This document shows positions 8,170-17,951 of a stretch of DNA of 64,000 nucleotides, one piece after another. This DNA is from Tersicoccus mangrovi. Its GTDB lineage: Bacteria; Actinomycetota; Actinomycetes; Actinomycetales; Micrococcaceae. Every line of letters starts with the position of its first letter. The stretch's first letter is position 1. The notes below the pieces were generated by a model. That model had not been told where the DNA came from, searched no databases, and saw nothing but the letters and a program-made list of their open reading frames with translations. Location: positions 1 through 64,000 of the forward strand of contig NZ_JBAJMW010000006.1 of NCBI RefSeq assembly GCF_036881825.1. Reading direction: 5' to 3'. Made by a program: the position numbers and the translations under genes.

Positions 8170-8511
8170 ATGAGCGACACCAACGTGCCCACCGGCGCCC
8201 AGCCCCTGCTCACGTCCGCAGCCCGGGCACAAGCGATGACTGCCATCGAGTCCGCCGTCAAGCCATGGTCCACCAGTACGGACATCATCCCTATCCTGCA
8301 CGGTCCGATGGCGCGGATCACCGCCGCCGCCGTGAGCGCCGTCGCGCCAGTCATTGCCGCCGCGGCGCTCCACGCAGCAGCCGATGGTATCCGTCGCGCC
8401 GACCGCTCCCCCGGATCGGACGCGCAGCGCATCGCTGACCAGCTCGACCGGAACGCCGAGGCGATCGAGGCCACCGCCGCCGCGCTGGCCTCGACGGGAG
8501 TCGGATCGTGA
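8170..8511 (+). CDS. Hypothetical Ala-rich helical protein, 113 aa
   Basis: The start is at the second ATG of the motif A block. The protein is Ala-rich and helical throughout, without a convincing membrane segment. It is the first gene of the overlapping run 8170-9997, which ends in a nuclease-like gene. Confidence 0.6.
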   Translation: MSDTNVPTGAQPLLTSAARAQAMTAIESAVKPWSTSTDIIPILHGPMARITAAAVSAVAPVIAAAALHAAADGIRRADRSPGSDAQRIADQLDRNAEAIEATAAALASTGVGS

Positions 8512-9119
8512 GCTTTGAGGACGCCGCGACGCACGTCCAGATCCGCGGCCCGCTACCGCTCGACGTCGCCGGCACCCTGCTCAACGCCATCGGCCGGGTC
8601 TACCCGAGCACCCGCGTGGCCCCCGTCGACTACGGGGACGCCCTGCACCTGGTCATCCCCCGCGGTGATCGGCCGGTCGACGCCGACCTGTCCGAGGGGT
8701 TGCCGGTCGAGGTGCTCCGGCTGGACCCGTCCGGGCTGTCCCTGACCACGCCCCGCGAGATCGCGGTGATGCTGGCGACGGTGATGGAGGACGCGTTCGC
8801 GGAGAACGAGCCGGAGAACTACCTGGAGTTCACGATGGAGGTCCGCCCGACCTCGGGCCGCGGCCGCCGGTACGCGATGGCCTTCGCCCGCAGCCGCGAG
8901 CAGACCCCCGCCCAACTGCGCGAGACCGCCGAGCGCAAGCTCGAGGAAGCCAACGCCCGGATCGCCGATCTCGAAGCGCAGGTCGCCGCGGTGCGCGCCC
9001 TGGAATGGCCCGCCGATCAGCGAGCCGCCGAGGACTACCAGCGTGGGCGTCGGGACGCCTTCGACGCCGCCGTGCAGGCCATGGACGATGCCGCCGAGAA
9101 CGTCCAGGAGAAGCCGTGA
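8508..9119 (+). CDS. Hypothetical protein with C-terminal coiled coil, 203 aa
   Basis: The GTG start overlaps the previous stop. The N-terminal 120 residues look globular. Residues of about 130-160 (LRETAERKLEEANARIADLE) are a clear coiled coil. No family was recognised. Confidence 0.65.
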   Translation: MSFEDAATHVQIRGPLPLDVAGTLLNAIGRVYPSTRVAPVDYGDALHLVIPRGDRPVDADLSEGLPVEVLRLDPSGLSLTTPREIAVMLATVMEDAFAENEPENYLEFTMEVRPTSGRGRRYAMAFARSREQTPAQLRETAERKLEEANARIADLEAQVAAVRALEWPADQRAAEDYQRGRRDAFDAAVQAMDDAAENVQEKP

Positions 9120-9997
9120 CCATCGCAGAGAGCGCCACTCCCAAGAAGGCGACGGCCGGCGACGTGCTCGACACGCTGGAGCGGTCGTACTCGCCGAAGA
9201 AGGACTGGCCCTCGGGGCTGTTCATGCGCGAGGTTGGCGCCCCGGACGGGAAGCGCCGCGCGGACGCACTCTGGCTGCCGGCCGCGGTGTCCGGCGCCGT
9301 CGGCACCGGCATCATCGGCCATGAGGTCAAGGTCTCACGGGCCGACGTCGTCGTGGAGCTGTCTGACCCGTCCAAGGCCTGGTCCTGGCAGCGGTACTGC
9401 ACCCAGTGGTGGCTGGTCATCCCGGACGCCAAGCTGATCGACGGGCTCGAACTGCCCGTCTCGTGGGGCGTGAAGGTGGCGCCGACCCGGGTCAACGGCC
9501 GCACGTTCACCGTCCTGCGCGACGCCCCGATCCTCGAACCGGAAGACCTCTGCCCCGCCCTGGCCCGGATCTCCACGAAGCTCGCCTTCGAACGGGTCAA
9601 GAAGGACGCCGCGGTAGCCAAGGCCGAGCGGATGCAGGCCTACGCCGAGGGCCGACTCGAACGCGCCGAGCAGGACGCAGCGCGCCAAGGCCAGGCCACC
9701 CTCAACCCGCTGACCCCGTTCATCGAAGCCGTCGACGCAGAGATCACGAGGCTGCGGGAGCAGAACCCGAGCCGAAACCCGCTGTGGTCCATCCGGCACA
9801 TCGACGCCTCCGACGTCGCCCAAGCCCTCCTGGACCTGCATCAGACCAGGGCGCTGACCACGGACATCAGCCACGTGGCCAACGGCAAGTTGCGGCAGCT
9901 CGAACTGCTGCTGGGCGATCTGCGCGACTCGGCGGTGCTGCGAGATGCCAGCCGGGTGCTCGGTGAGCTCAGCGAGAAGGAATCCCGAGCGGCGTAG
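9116..9997 (+). CDS. MmcB-like PD-(D/E)XK nuclease-fold protein
   Basis: The start is the GTG overlapping the previous stop. RRADALWLP followed by GHEVKVSRADVVVEL gives the D...ExK core of MmcB-like DNA-repair nucleases. SWQRYCTQWWLVIPD then matches the conserved beta strand after the core. Residues after about 170 are helical (AKAERMQAYAEGRLERAEQD). A role in DNA repair or protection of the element is likely. It ends 80 bp before the Fic gene and its operator. Confidence 0.65.
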   Translation: MTIAESATPKKATAGDVLDTLERSYSPKKDWPSGLFMREVGAPDGKRRADALWLPAAVSGAVGTGIIGHEVKVSRADVVVELSDPSKAWSWQRYCTQWWLVIPDAKLIDGLELPVSWGVKVAPTRVNGRTFTVLRDAPILEPEDLCPALARISTKLAFERVKKDAAVAKAERMQAYAEGRLERAEQDAARQGQATLNPLTPFIEAVDAEITRLREQNPSRNPLWSIRHIDASDVAQALLDLHQTRALTTDISHVANGKLRQLELLLGDLRDSAVLRDASRVLGELSEKESRAA

Positions 9998-10064
9998 TCG
10001 GAATCCATACCACGGTATTCCGATTTGGATATGCTTAGTCGGAATAACTAGCGTCCTATTCCGA
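9998..10064 (+). promoter_or_regulatory. Double palindromic operator of the Fic gene
   Basis: Two copies of TCGGAAT-N12-ATTCCGA occur at 9998-10023 and 10039-10064, with identical arms and identical 12-bp gaps, 41 bp apart. A TATGCT -10-like hexamer (10030-10035) lies between them. A DNA-binding repressor is expected to occlude the promoter. The C-terminus of the Fic product may supply it. Confidence 0.65.
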
Positions 10065-10077
10065 GAAGGGAGCTTCG

Positions 10078-11376
10078 GTGCCATTTCAGCCCGACCAACA
10101 TCCTCGCGGCGCCAACCCCGCCAACCGGGGACAGTTCGGCGCCGTCGTGCACTCCGAATCCGCCGCCCGCCTGACCCCCGACGCGCAGGTGCAGATCGAC
10201 CCCCACGAGACCAGCGCCGAGCCCTGGCAGCAAGCGTTCCGTGGCGGCACGGCCGAGGACCGGAAGCTCAGCTCGGTCGACGTCTCACTGCCGCCCCGGA
10301 TCGCCGACTTCAACCCGAGCGTGCCGCCGGCCCTGGCCGCCGAGGCCGAAGAAGCGATCCGCGTGATCACCACCCTGGACGCCACGCACGGTGAGCACCT
10401 CGCCCCGCTGTCCACCTTGCTGCTGCGCGCCGAGTCCGTCGCCTCTTCGAAGATCGAGCACGTCGAGGCGACCCTCGACGACTACGCGCGAGCCCTGCAC
10501 GGCAGCCGCGCGAACGCTTCGGCCTCCTCCATGGTCGCCTCCACCCGCGCCCTGGACGACCTCATCCACTCCGTCACCGGCGGCGGAGACATCCACCTGG
10601 ACGCCATCCTGCGCGCCCACCGCACCCTGATGGCCGACGACCCCAACGAGCAGCCCTACGCCGGGCGCGTCCGCGACATGCAGAACTGGATCGGCGGTTC
10701 CGACCACGCCCCACGCATGGCCCTCTACGTCCCGCCGCCGCCCCAGACCGTGCCCGGCTACCTGGAAGACCTCACCCGCTTCGCCAACCGCGACGACCTC
10801 GGCGTCATCGTTCAAGCCGCGGTCGCCCACGCCCAGTTCGAATCGATCCACCCCTTCACCGACGGCAACGGCCGCATCGGGCGCGCCCTGATCAACACGA
10901 TCCTGCGCCGACGCGCCACCACCCACCACGTCGTGGTGCCCATCGCCTCCGCCCTGGTCGCACGCCGCGAGACCTACTTCGACGTCCTGGGCGCCTACCG
11001 CGACGGGGACGCCGGCCCGATCATCCACTCCCTCGCCGAAGCGTCCACCATCGCCGCGGACGAGTCCCGCACCAGCGCCCGTCGGCTGGCCACGATGCCG
11101 GAGGAGTGGACGGAGGCAGCAGGCCGGCCCCGACGGACCAGCGCGACCGCCCGCCTGATCGGCCAACTGCTGGACGAACCGGTGTTCTCCGCCGACGAGG
11201 CCGAGCTGCACATCGGTGGCGCCACCTCCAGCGTCTACACCGCCATCGAGCGGCTCCACGGCGCCGGCGTCATCCGACCGCTGACCGCCCGCACCCGGAA
11301 CCAGGTGTGGGTCGCCGCGTCGCTGGCCGACGAGCTCGATGATCTGGGACACCGAATCGCCGCACGAGCCCGCTGA
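10078..11376 (+). CDS. fic: Fic (AMP-transferase) protein 1
   Basis: The 432-aa product starts at GTG 10078 behind AAGGGA. Around residue 258 it carries the full catalytic motif HPFTDGNGRIGRA. A Fic_N-type region lies upstream, with SSKIEH where class II proteins usually have the inhibitory (S/T)xxxE(G/N). The last position is His here, so autoinhibition may be altered. A winged-helix-like C-terminus follows (VFSADEAELHIGGATSSVYTAI). The N-terminal 30 residues (HPRGANPANRGQFGA) form a Gly/Asn-rich tag. Fic enzymes modify target proteins, usually by AMPylation. Two palindromes upstream suggest autoregulation. Confidence 0.85.
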   Translation: MPFQPDQHPRGANPANRGQFGAVVHSESAARLTPDAQVQIDPHETSAEPWQQAFRGGTAEDRKLSSVDVSLPPRIADFNPSVPPALAAEAEEAIRVITTLDATHGEHLAPLSTLLLRAESVASSKIEHVEATLDDYARALHGSRANASASSMVASTRALDDLIHSVTGGGDIHLDAILRAHRTLMADDPNEQPYAGRVRDMQNWIGGSDHAPRMALYVPPPPQTVPGYLEDLTRFANRDDLGVIVQAAVAHAQFESIHPFTDGNGRIGRALINTILRRRATTHHVVVPIASALVARRETYFDVLGAYRDGDAGPIIHSLAEASTIAADESRTSARRLATMPEEWTEAAGRPRRTSATARLIGQLLDEPVFSADEAELHIGGATSSVYTAIERLHGAGVIRPLTARTRNQVWVAASLADELDDLGHRIAARAR

Positions 11377-11412
11377 CGCGCGACGCGGCAAGAGAGCAGG
11401 CAGGGTCAAAGG

Positions 11413-11904
11413 TCAGACATCGACTGGTGTCCCTCGTATTGCATGGGAGATCCACGAATCGGCACTTGGTACTGCACAAGCGCACCGGTCGTGCGAGGGC
11501 GCGGTCGTGGACGGCCATTTGCTGTCTGGGAGCATCACAGAAACCAGCGGAAGGGCGAATCCCAAGTACGAGAGCCACGCCCACGTTGGTGGGTCCGGAT
11601 AGATCAGCCCTAGTCCAAGCGTCCCGGCCAGGAGCGCCCCCGGTGCGACCCCCCAGCGCATGACGGCTCCCCACCGATCGGTCTGGACGATGAACGCAGC
11701 TTGAAGGGCAACGCCGACGAATGGGTACGCCAGCGGCAGGAGGAACTGCCAACCGTCGTCGACGGTGAAGCCTTCGTGGTCAGGCTCAAGAAACAGAATC
11801 GCTCCGGCTTTGAGGACCGCGACAGCTGCACCCAGGTTGAGGAAGAACCCGATCATCCTCGGGCCGACGATCTGGACCATCCACGACCTGAGCCTGACCC
11901 CCAT
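11413..11904 (-). CDS. Four-TM membrane protein, 163 aa
   Basis: Four hydrophobic segments are visible (starting about FFLNLGAAVAVL, FLLPLAYPFVGVAL, GVAPGALLAGTLGLG and LSYLGFALPLVSVML), then a polar tail. The start at 11904 is behind GGAAGGA. Codon use is less GC-extreme than its neighbours, suggesting separate acquisition. It runs convergent with the Fic gene. No family was recognised. Confidence 0.65.
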   Translation of the reverse strand: MGVRLRSWMVQIVGPRMIGFFLNLGAAVAVLKAGAILFLEPDHEGFTVDDGWQFLLPLAYPFVGVALQAAFIVQTDRWGAVMRWGVAPGALLAGTLGLGLIYPDPPTWAWLSYLGFALPLVSVMLPDSKWPSTTAPSHDRCACAVPSADSWISHAIRGTPVDV

Positions 11905-11984
11905 CTTCGATCCTTCCCCCCGATGTCGCTGATGCACGGGGAAGTCTAATCGGCAGGTCGACGTGTCCAGAGCCGCCAGCGTGT

Positions 11985-12002
11985 CCGCACACATGGGGTG
12001 TG
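11985..12002 (+). promoter_or_regulatory. Motif A promoter (leadered type)
   Basis: A perfect 11-mer lies at 11985-11995, with predicted +1 near 12002. A leader of about 29 nt carrying GAGAGGA precedes ATG 12031. Confidence 0.6.
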
Positions 12003-12030
12003 TCACCGACCCCGAGAGGACACACCGACG

Positions 12031-15000
12031 ATGGCCCCCACCCTGACCGCCGCCCGAGCCGGTCTCGCCGCGCTCACCCTCGCCCACCAGCTCGCCGAGA
12101 CCGGCGCCGTCCCGTCGCGGGAGCAGGCCGACGTGCTGGCCGGGTGGACCGGCTGGGGTTCCCTCTCCCCCGCCTTCGCCCCCGACGCCACCGGGGGGTG
12201 GTCCGCGATCGCTGAGGAGTTGGCCGGGCTGCTGACCGACCGGCAGCTGCACACCGCCTCCACGTCGCTGGACGTCTCGTTCTTCACCCCGCACACCGTC
12301 ATCGACGCCGTCTACGACATCCTGACCGCCACCGGCTTCACCGGCGGCCGCGTCCTCGAGCCCGGCTGCGGGACGGGGGCCTTCATGCACCACGCTCCCG
12401 CGCACCTGGACCTGGACTTCGTCGGCGTCGAGCGGGACGAGACCAGCGCCCTGATCGCCGGACTGCTCGCCCCGAACGCCCGCATCCTCACCGGCGCCCT
12501 CGAGGACACCCATCTGGCCGCGGGGTCCTTCGACGCCGTCATCGGCAACGTCCCCTTCGCCGCCGGCCACGTCTACGACCCGGCCGCCGAGATCAGCGCC
12601 CCCAGCCTGCACGAGTTCTTCTTGCGCAAGAGCCTGCACGCGCTCCGGCCCGGCGGGTACCTGATCGCCCTGACCTCCCGGCACACCATGGACTCCGACT
12701 CCCTCAACGCCCGGATCCTCAAGCCCCACGGCGGCCAGTTCGTCGCCGCCATCCGCCTGCCCCGGGAGGTGTTCGCCGCCGCCGGCGCCGACGTCATCTC
12801 CGACATCGTCATCATCCGCCGCGCCCCCGCCGGGGACCGGGCCTACGCCTCGCCGCGGCCGGTCATGTTCGAGAACACCGTCGAGGTCAACGGCTGGTGG
12901 GAGGTGTATCCCGAGCTCGTCGTCGGTCGGATGCAGACCACCGGCCAGTTCCGGTGGCCGCTGACCGCCACCAGCACCGACGTGCCTGCCGACCTGGCCG
13001 CCGCCGTGGCCAGCGCCAAGACCTTCGTCGCGAACATGCCCTGGCTGCCCGCGGCCACGATCGCCCCGATCGAGGTTCAGGAGAGCGAGCACGGGTACAA
13101 GGAGGGCTCCTTCCAGCTCCTCGACGGCGTCGTGCACAAGGTCACCGCCGGGGCCCTGACCCCCGTGGCCCGGCCCGGCAAGAAGCTGCTCGCTCTGATC
13201 GGGCTGCGCGAGGCCGCCTTGGCCCTGCTGGCCGCCGAGACGGACACCGCCACCCCGGACGCCGACCTTGACCCGCTACGCACCACGGCCCGGGAGGCGT
13301 ACGAGGCGTACGCGGCCGCGCACGGGCCGATCAACGCCGGATCCCTGCACGAGGGCAAGACCGACCCCGAGACCGGCATCCCGATCCTGACCTGGCGGCC
13401 GGGCAACCTGGCCGGCTTCCGCTCCGACCCCGACTTCCACCTGGTCGCCTCCCTGGAGCGCTATGACCAGGAGACCGGGGCCGCCGGCCCCGCCCCGATC
13501 CTGCTGCACCGCGTCAACAGGGCCCCGGTACCGGTCACCCGCGCCGACACCCCTGCCGAGGCCCTGGCCATCACCCTGGGCGAGACCGGCACCCTGGACC
13601 TGGCCCGGGTCGCCGGGCTGCTGGGGATGGCCGACGATGCCGCCGCGGTGACTGCCCTCGGGGACCTGGTCTTCGCCGACCCGGCAGCGCACGGCGCGTG
13701 GACCCCGGCCCGGGACTACCTGGCCGGCAACGTTCGTGCCAAGCTGGCGGCCGCCCTGGCCGCGGCCGCCACCGACCCCGCGTACGAGCGCAACGTCACC
13801 GCTCTGACCGCCGTCGTGCCCGCCGACCGGGACGCCACCAGCATCCGGGTCAACCTGGGCGCCCCGTGGCTGCGCCCGGCCGACTTCGCCGCCTTCGCCC
13901 AGGAGGCCTTCGGCCTGCAGTACACCCCCACCATCGAGTACGTGCCCGCCCTGGCCCTGTGGGACACCCCCGACACGGGCGGCTCCGCCGAGGCGAAGCT
14001 GGCCTACGGCACCCCGCACTACGAGCCGATGGCCCTACTCAAGCTCGGCCTGAACAACCGGGCACCGGTGGTCAAGACCTGGGACGGGCACAAGGACCCG
14101 GAGGCGACGGCGGCCGCCCAGGAGAAGCTGGACGCGATCCGGGACGCATTCGCCGAGTGGATCTGGACCGACGCCGCCCGCGCCGACCGCGTGGTGGAAA
14201 CCTACAACGACCTGTTCCGCTCCCACGTGGCCCGCCGCTCCGACGGCTCCCACCTGGTCTTCCCCGGCATGTCCACCGACCTGATCCCGCACCGGTGGCA
14301 GCGCGACATCGTCGACCAGATCATGTCCAGCCCCGCCACCCTCTGCGGCCACGTGGTCGGGTCCGGCAAGACCATCTCCATGGCCCTGGCGGCCGTGAAG
14401 CTGCGGCAGACCGGGCTGGCGAACAAGCCCGGCATCATCGTGCCCAACCACCTGCTCGAGCAGATCAGCCGCGAGATGCAGCAGGCGTTCCCGGCCGGCA
14501 AGTTCCTCATCGCCACCAAGGAGGACCTGACCCGGGAGAAGCGCCGCGCCTTCGCCGCCCGCTGCGCCACCGGCGACTGGGATGCCGTCGTGATGACCCA
14601 CCAGGCGTTCACCTCCCTGCCCGTGCACCCGATGGTGGAGGAGGCCTGGTTCGCCGAGAAGATGAACGCCCTGACCGCGGCCATCTACGAGACCGGCCGG
14701 TACGGCAACAACGCGCGGGCGATTTCCCGCAAGAAGCGCTCCTACGAGGGCAAGCTGGAGAGGATGCGCGCCAACGCGCTCACCGACACCGACCAGGTCT
14801 TCTTCGAACAGCTCGGCATCGACTTCCTCGCCGTCGACGAGGCTCACGCCTTCCGCCGCCTGGACATCGAGACCATGTCCGGGTGGGCGCCGGGGGCCTC
14901 GAAGCGGTCCACCGACCTGCTGCTGAAGGTCAACCACCTGCGTGCCACCCGCCCCGGCAAGCCGGTGCTCGCCCTGTTCACCGGCACCCCGCTGGTCAAC

Positions 15001-16695
15001 TCCCTCACCGAGATCTTCGTGTGGCAGACCTTCGTCCAGCCCGAGGCCCTGGCCGAGGCCGGCCTGACCAGCTTCGACGCGTGGGCGGCCACGTTCGTGA
15101 AGTTCTCCTCCGTCATCGAGGTCTCCCCCGAGGGCGGGTCCTTCCGCACCGTCACCCGGCCCGTGTCCATCCGCAACGCCGGGGCCCTGCGCTCGATGTT
15201 CCTGCGCAACGCCGACATCCTCACCGCCGAGGACATCGGCCTGGAACGCCCGGCCGCGGCCACCAACTCTGTGACCCTGCAGCAGACCCCCGCCCAGCGC
15301 GCCTACACCGACCACCTGGTCACCCGGGCCGAGCAGCTGCGCCACGGTGGCGGCACCACCGAGGACAACATGCTCGCCGTGTGCGGGGACGGCCGGAAGG
15401 TCGCCCTGGACCCGGCCCTGGTCGGGCTGGCCGAGGCCTCCGTGAAGGTGGAAGCGATCGCCGACGCCGTCGCGGAACGCTACCGTGCCGGGGCAGCCAC
15501 CACGTTCCCCGGTTCGACCGAGACCGGCACCCTGCAGCTGGTCTTCTGCGACCTGGGCACCCCCAGCCAGGCCAAGGGCTCCCAGACGTACGGGCGCATC
15601 CGGGCGGCTCTGATCGACCGAGGTGTGCCCGCCGGCCGGATCCGATTCATCCACGAGTCCGCCGACGACAAGTCTCGCGCCTCCCTCTTCGCCGCGTGCC
15701 GCGCCGGGGCCGTCTCCGTGCTGCTGGGCTCGACGATGAAGATGGGCACCGGCACCAACGTCCAGGCGCGCCTGTCCGACGTCCACCACGCCGACGCCCC
15801 GTGGACCCCGGCCGACTACGAGCAGCGCGAGGGCCGGGCCCTGCGCCCGGGCAACGGCAACGCCACCGTCACCCTGCACCGGTACGTCGTGGAGGGCACC
15901 TTCGACGCGTACATGTGGCAGACCCTGGAACGGAAGGCCCTGGCGTTCCGGATCCTGACCTCCGCGTTCGACGACGACGTCGTGGAGCTGGACGACATCA
16001 CCGAGACCGCCCCGACCTTCACCCAGATGAAGGCACTCGCCTCGGGCAACCCGCTGCTGCTCGCGCACGCCGAGGTCGCCGACGAGGTGAAGCGGCTGCG
16101 GGTCCTGCGCGCCGTGGACACCCAGTCCGTCAACGGGCTGCGGAAGAAGGCCGAGGCCGACACCGCCGAGGCGGCGTCGCTGACCCGTCGGGCCGAGCGG
16201 ATCGAGGCTGCCCTGCCGGGCATCACGGCCTCATCCACTGTCCACGACCGAGTCGACGTCGCCCGCAGGCTCGGCCACGCCGCCAAGGAGGCCCGCGCGG
16301 ACCGCTACGGATACGGCCGCGGTCTCGGCTACCGCGGGCTTGAGGTGAGCCCGCGCAAGGACCGCAACGTGCTGGTCCTGGCCCTGCTGGACGGGTACCG
16401 GGAAATCGGAACCCTCCAGGTGGGCGGCAAGTCCGTGGTCGGGAACGTGGTCACGGTCGGCGACAGGCTGCTGGAGCTCGTCGACGCCGAGATCGACGCA
16501 CTGCCGGAGTCTGTGACTCGCGGACTCGCCCGGGCTTCTGAACTGCGCGCGGAGGCCGCCGAGACGAAGGCCGCAGCTGACGCCTACCGGTTCTCCCGGC
16601 AGGACGAGCTGGACGCCGCGGAGGCGGAGTTGGCCCAGATCAACCGCAAGCTGGAGGCCGCCGCCGACCAGACCCCCGAACTAGCCGCCGCGTGA
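12031..16695 (+). CDS. Giant N6-adenine methylase/SNF2-type helicase
   Basis: The 1554-aa protein joins a methylase to a helicase. The methylase has motif I VLEPGCGTGAF at about 107 and motif IV GNVPF, in place of NPPY, at about 172. The superfamily II helicase has Walker A GSGKT at about 776, DEAH at about 936, FTGTP and YEQREGRALRPG at about 1255-1266. This layout matches the DarB-like methylase/helicases common on conjugative plasmids, ICEs and phages. In phage P1, DarB protects incoming DNA from restriction in cis. A role in protecting transferred DNA is the most likely inference. A coiled-coil C-terminus follows the helicase. Confidence 0.85.
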   Translation: MAPTLTAARAGLAALTLAHQLAETGAVPSREQADVLAGWTGWGSLSPAFAPDATGGWSAIAEELAGLLTDRQLHTASTSLDVSFFTPHTVIDAVYDILTATGFTGGRVLEPGCGTGAFMHHAPAHLDLDFVGVERDETSALIAGLLAPNARILTGALEDTHLAAGSFDAVIGNVPFAAGHVYDPAAEISAPSLHEFFLRKSLHALRPGGYLIALTSRHTMDSDSLNARILKPHGGQFVAAIRLPREVFAAAGADVISDIVIIRRAPAGDRAYASPRPVMFENTVEVNGWWEVYPELVVGRMQTTGQFRWPLTATSTDVPADLAAAVASAKTFVANMPWLPAATIAPIEVQESEHGYKEGSFQLLDGVVHKVTAGALTPVARPGKKLLALIGLREAALALLAAETDTATPDADLDPLRTTAREAYEAYAAAHGPINAGSLHEGKTDPETGIPILTWRPGNLAGFRSDPDFHLVASLERYDQETGAAGPAPILLHRVNRAPVPVTRADTPAEALAITLGETGTLDLARVAGLLGMADDAAAVTALGDLVFADPAAHGAWTPARDYLAGNVRAKLAAALAAAATDPAYERNVTALTAVVPADRDATSIRVNLGAPWLRPADFAAFAQEAFGLQYTPTIEYVPALALWDTPDTGGSAEAKLAYGTPHYEPMALLKLGLNNRAPVVKTWDGHKDPEATAAAQEKLDAIRDAFAEWIWTDAARADRVVETYNDLFRSHVARRSDGSHLVFPGMSTDLIPHRWQRDIVDQIMSSPATLCGHVVGSGKTISMALAAVKLRQTGLANKPGIIVPNHLLEQISREMQQAFPAGKFLIATKEDLTREKRRAFAARCATGDWDAVVMTHQAFTSLPVHPMVEEAWFAEKMNALTAAIYETGRYGNNARAISRKKRSYEGKLERMRANALTDTDQVFFEQLGIDFLAVDEAHAFRRLDIETMSGWAPGASKRSTDLLLKVNHLRATRPGKPVLALFTGTPLVNSLTEIFVWQTFVQPEALAEAGLTSFDAWAATFVKFSSVIEVSPEGGSFRTVTRPVSIRNAGALRSMFLRNADILTAEDIGLERPAAATNSVTLQQTPAQRAYTDHLVTRAEQLRHGGGTTEDNMLAVCGDGRKVALDPALVGLAEASVKVEAIADAVAERYRAGAATTFPGSTETGTLQLVFCDLGTPSQAKGSQTYGRIRAALIDRGVPAGRIRFIHESADDKSRASLFAACRAGAVSVLLGSTMKMGTGTNVQARLSDVHHADAPWTPADYEQREGRALRPGNGNATVTLHRYVVEGTFDAYMWQTLERKALAFRILTSAFDDDVVELDDITETAPTFTQMKALASGNPLLLAHAEVADEVKRLRVLRAVDTQSVNGLRKKAEADTAEAASLTRRAERIEAALPGITASSTVHDRVDVARRLGHAAKEARADRYGYGRGLGYRGLEVSPRKDRNVLVLALLDGYREIGTLQVGGKSVVGNVVTVGDRLLELVDAEIDALPESVTRGLARASELRAEAAETKAAADAYRFSRQDELDAAEAELAQINRKLEAAADQTPELAAA

Positions 16696-16721
16696 CGGCC
16701 ACCCCGACATCGAGGAGAGCC

Positions 16722-17003
16722 ATGTCCAAGCCCACCCTGACCGCCCGGCAGCGCGACGTCCTGTTCGTGGTGTCCCAGAACGAGCCCGCCTCGGCGAGGT
16801 ACGTCGCGGAGTCGGTGCTCTCGTACGCAGATGCCGCGCGGTCCCGGCTGGACCGCCTGTGGCGGCGAGGCCTGCTGGACCACCAGTACGGCGGCCTCCC
16901 GTCCGGAGTGCGCGTCGGCTTCGTACTGACCGCAGCCGGCCATCAGGCCCTTGAAGCTCTCGATCTGCCGGAGGACTACGAGCCGGGCGACGACGTCGAC
17001 TGA
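16722..17003 (+). CDS. Winged-helix protein, 93 aa
   Basis: A CGAGGAG ribosome site precedes ATG 16722. The sequence reads as a small wHTH: LTARQRDVLFVVSQNEPASA, then a recognition-helix region SRLDRLWRRGLLDHQYGG and FVLTAAGHQALEAL, typical of MarR/PadR-like small regulators. It follows the methylase/helicase by 26 bp and may be co-transcribed. Confidence 0.65.
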   Translation: MSKPTLTARQRDVLFVVSQNEPASARYVAESVLSYADAARSRLDRLWRRGLLDHQYGGLPSGVRVGFVLTAAGHQALEALDLPEDYEPGDDVD

Positions 17004-17024
17004 CGGTGCAGGAGGCGGTCCGGT

Positions 17025-17041
17025 CCGCACACATGGGGGTC
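17025..17041 (+). promoter_or_regulatory. Motif A promoter (leaderless type)
   Basis: A perfect 11-mer lies at 17025-17035. T17034 is 7 nt before ATG 17042. It heads the four-gene run 17042-18737. Confidence 0.7.
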
Positions 17042-17353
17042 ATGACGAAGAAGATGAGCGCCAAGACCGCCCGGCAGTGTCTGGAGGCTGTCGCCGACTG
17101 GCTCGGCCCGCAGCTGGGCTACACCGGGCCCGCCCCCACCGGCTCGGACGCCGCGCGGTCGGCCCTGGGCCCGGAGCTGAACATGGCCTGGGACTGGCCG
17201 AACACGCCGACCCCGACGATCCTGCTCGAGGGCGGACCGGATGACTGGGCGATCCGCGCCGCGGCCGACGAGACCCTGACCACCCGGTTCGCTGAGCTCG
17301 GAGTGTTCGCCGAGCCGTACGCCAGCTACGCGCTGTGCCTCTACCCCGCCTGA
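17042..17353 (+). CDS. Hypothetical protein, 103 aa
   Basis: The start is at the second ATG of the motif A block. The protein has several Trp and Pro residues (NMAWDWPNTPTPTILLEGGP) and no known domain. It is followed after 4 bp by the phosphoesterase gene. Confidence 0.65.
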   Translation: MTKKMSAKTARQCLEAVADWLGPQLGYTGPAPTGSDAARSALGPELNMAWDWPNTPTPTILLEGGPDDWAIRAAADETLTTRFAELGVFAEPYASYALCLYPA

Positions 17354-17357
17354 GGCG

Positions 17358-17930
17358 ATGAGCATCATCTACTACTGGTCCGACCTGCACCTCGGGCACC
17401 AGCTGGTCGCGACGCAGCGCGGGTTCGCCACCGTCGCCGAGCACGACGCCCACGTCCTGGACACGTGGCGGAATCGGATCGGCCCCCGGGACACCGTCTT
17501 CGTCCTCGGCGACCTGACCATGGCCAACCTCGGCCCCGCGCTGGCCGTGCTGGCGGACCTGCCCGGCACCAAGCACCTGATCCTCGGCAACCACGACGCC
17601 GGCCACCCCATGCACAAGCGCTCCCTCGGCCAGCAGCGCCGCTACCTGGACGTCTTCGCCACCGTCGGCACCCAGGCCCAGCGCCTCATCGCCGGGCACC
17701 GGGCCCTGATCAGCCACTTCCCGTACGCGGGCGACCACGACGGGACATCGGACCGGTACACGCAGTGGCGGTTCCGCGACGAGGGCAGCTGGCTGATCCA
17801 CGGGCACGTGCACGAGGCGTGGACCGTCCGGGAGACGCAGATCAACGTCGGCGTCGACCGGTGGATGGACGGGCCCGTGCCCGAGTCCCGCATCGCCGAA
17901 CTCATCGACGCCGGCCCCGCCCACTACTGA
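17358..17930 (+). CDS. Calcineurin-like metallophosphoesterase
   Basis: All blocks of the family are present in 190 aa: SDLHLGH (metal 1), GDLTM, GNHD, SHFPYAGDHD and HGHVHEAW. It is a short cytosolic form common on phages and plasmids. The substrate is unknown. Its place among element-borne nucleotide enzymes suggests action on nucleotides or nucleic-acid ends. Confidence 0.85.
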   Translation: MSIIYYWSDLHLGHQLVATQRGFATVAEHDAHVLDTWRNRIGPRDTVFVLGDLTMANLGPALAVLADLPGTKHLILGNHDAGHPMHKRSLGQQRRYLDVFATVGTQAQRLIAGHRALISHFPYAGDHDGTSDRYTQWRFRDEGSWLIHGHVHEAWTVRETQINVGVDRWMDGPVPESRIAELIDAGPAHY

Positions 17931-17951
17931 CCGCACCGACAGGAGATCCCC

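Noticed and set aside
14035..16068. Long minus-strand frame over the methylase/helicase
   Set aside because: Shadow frame; methylase and helicase motifs are on the plus strand.
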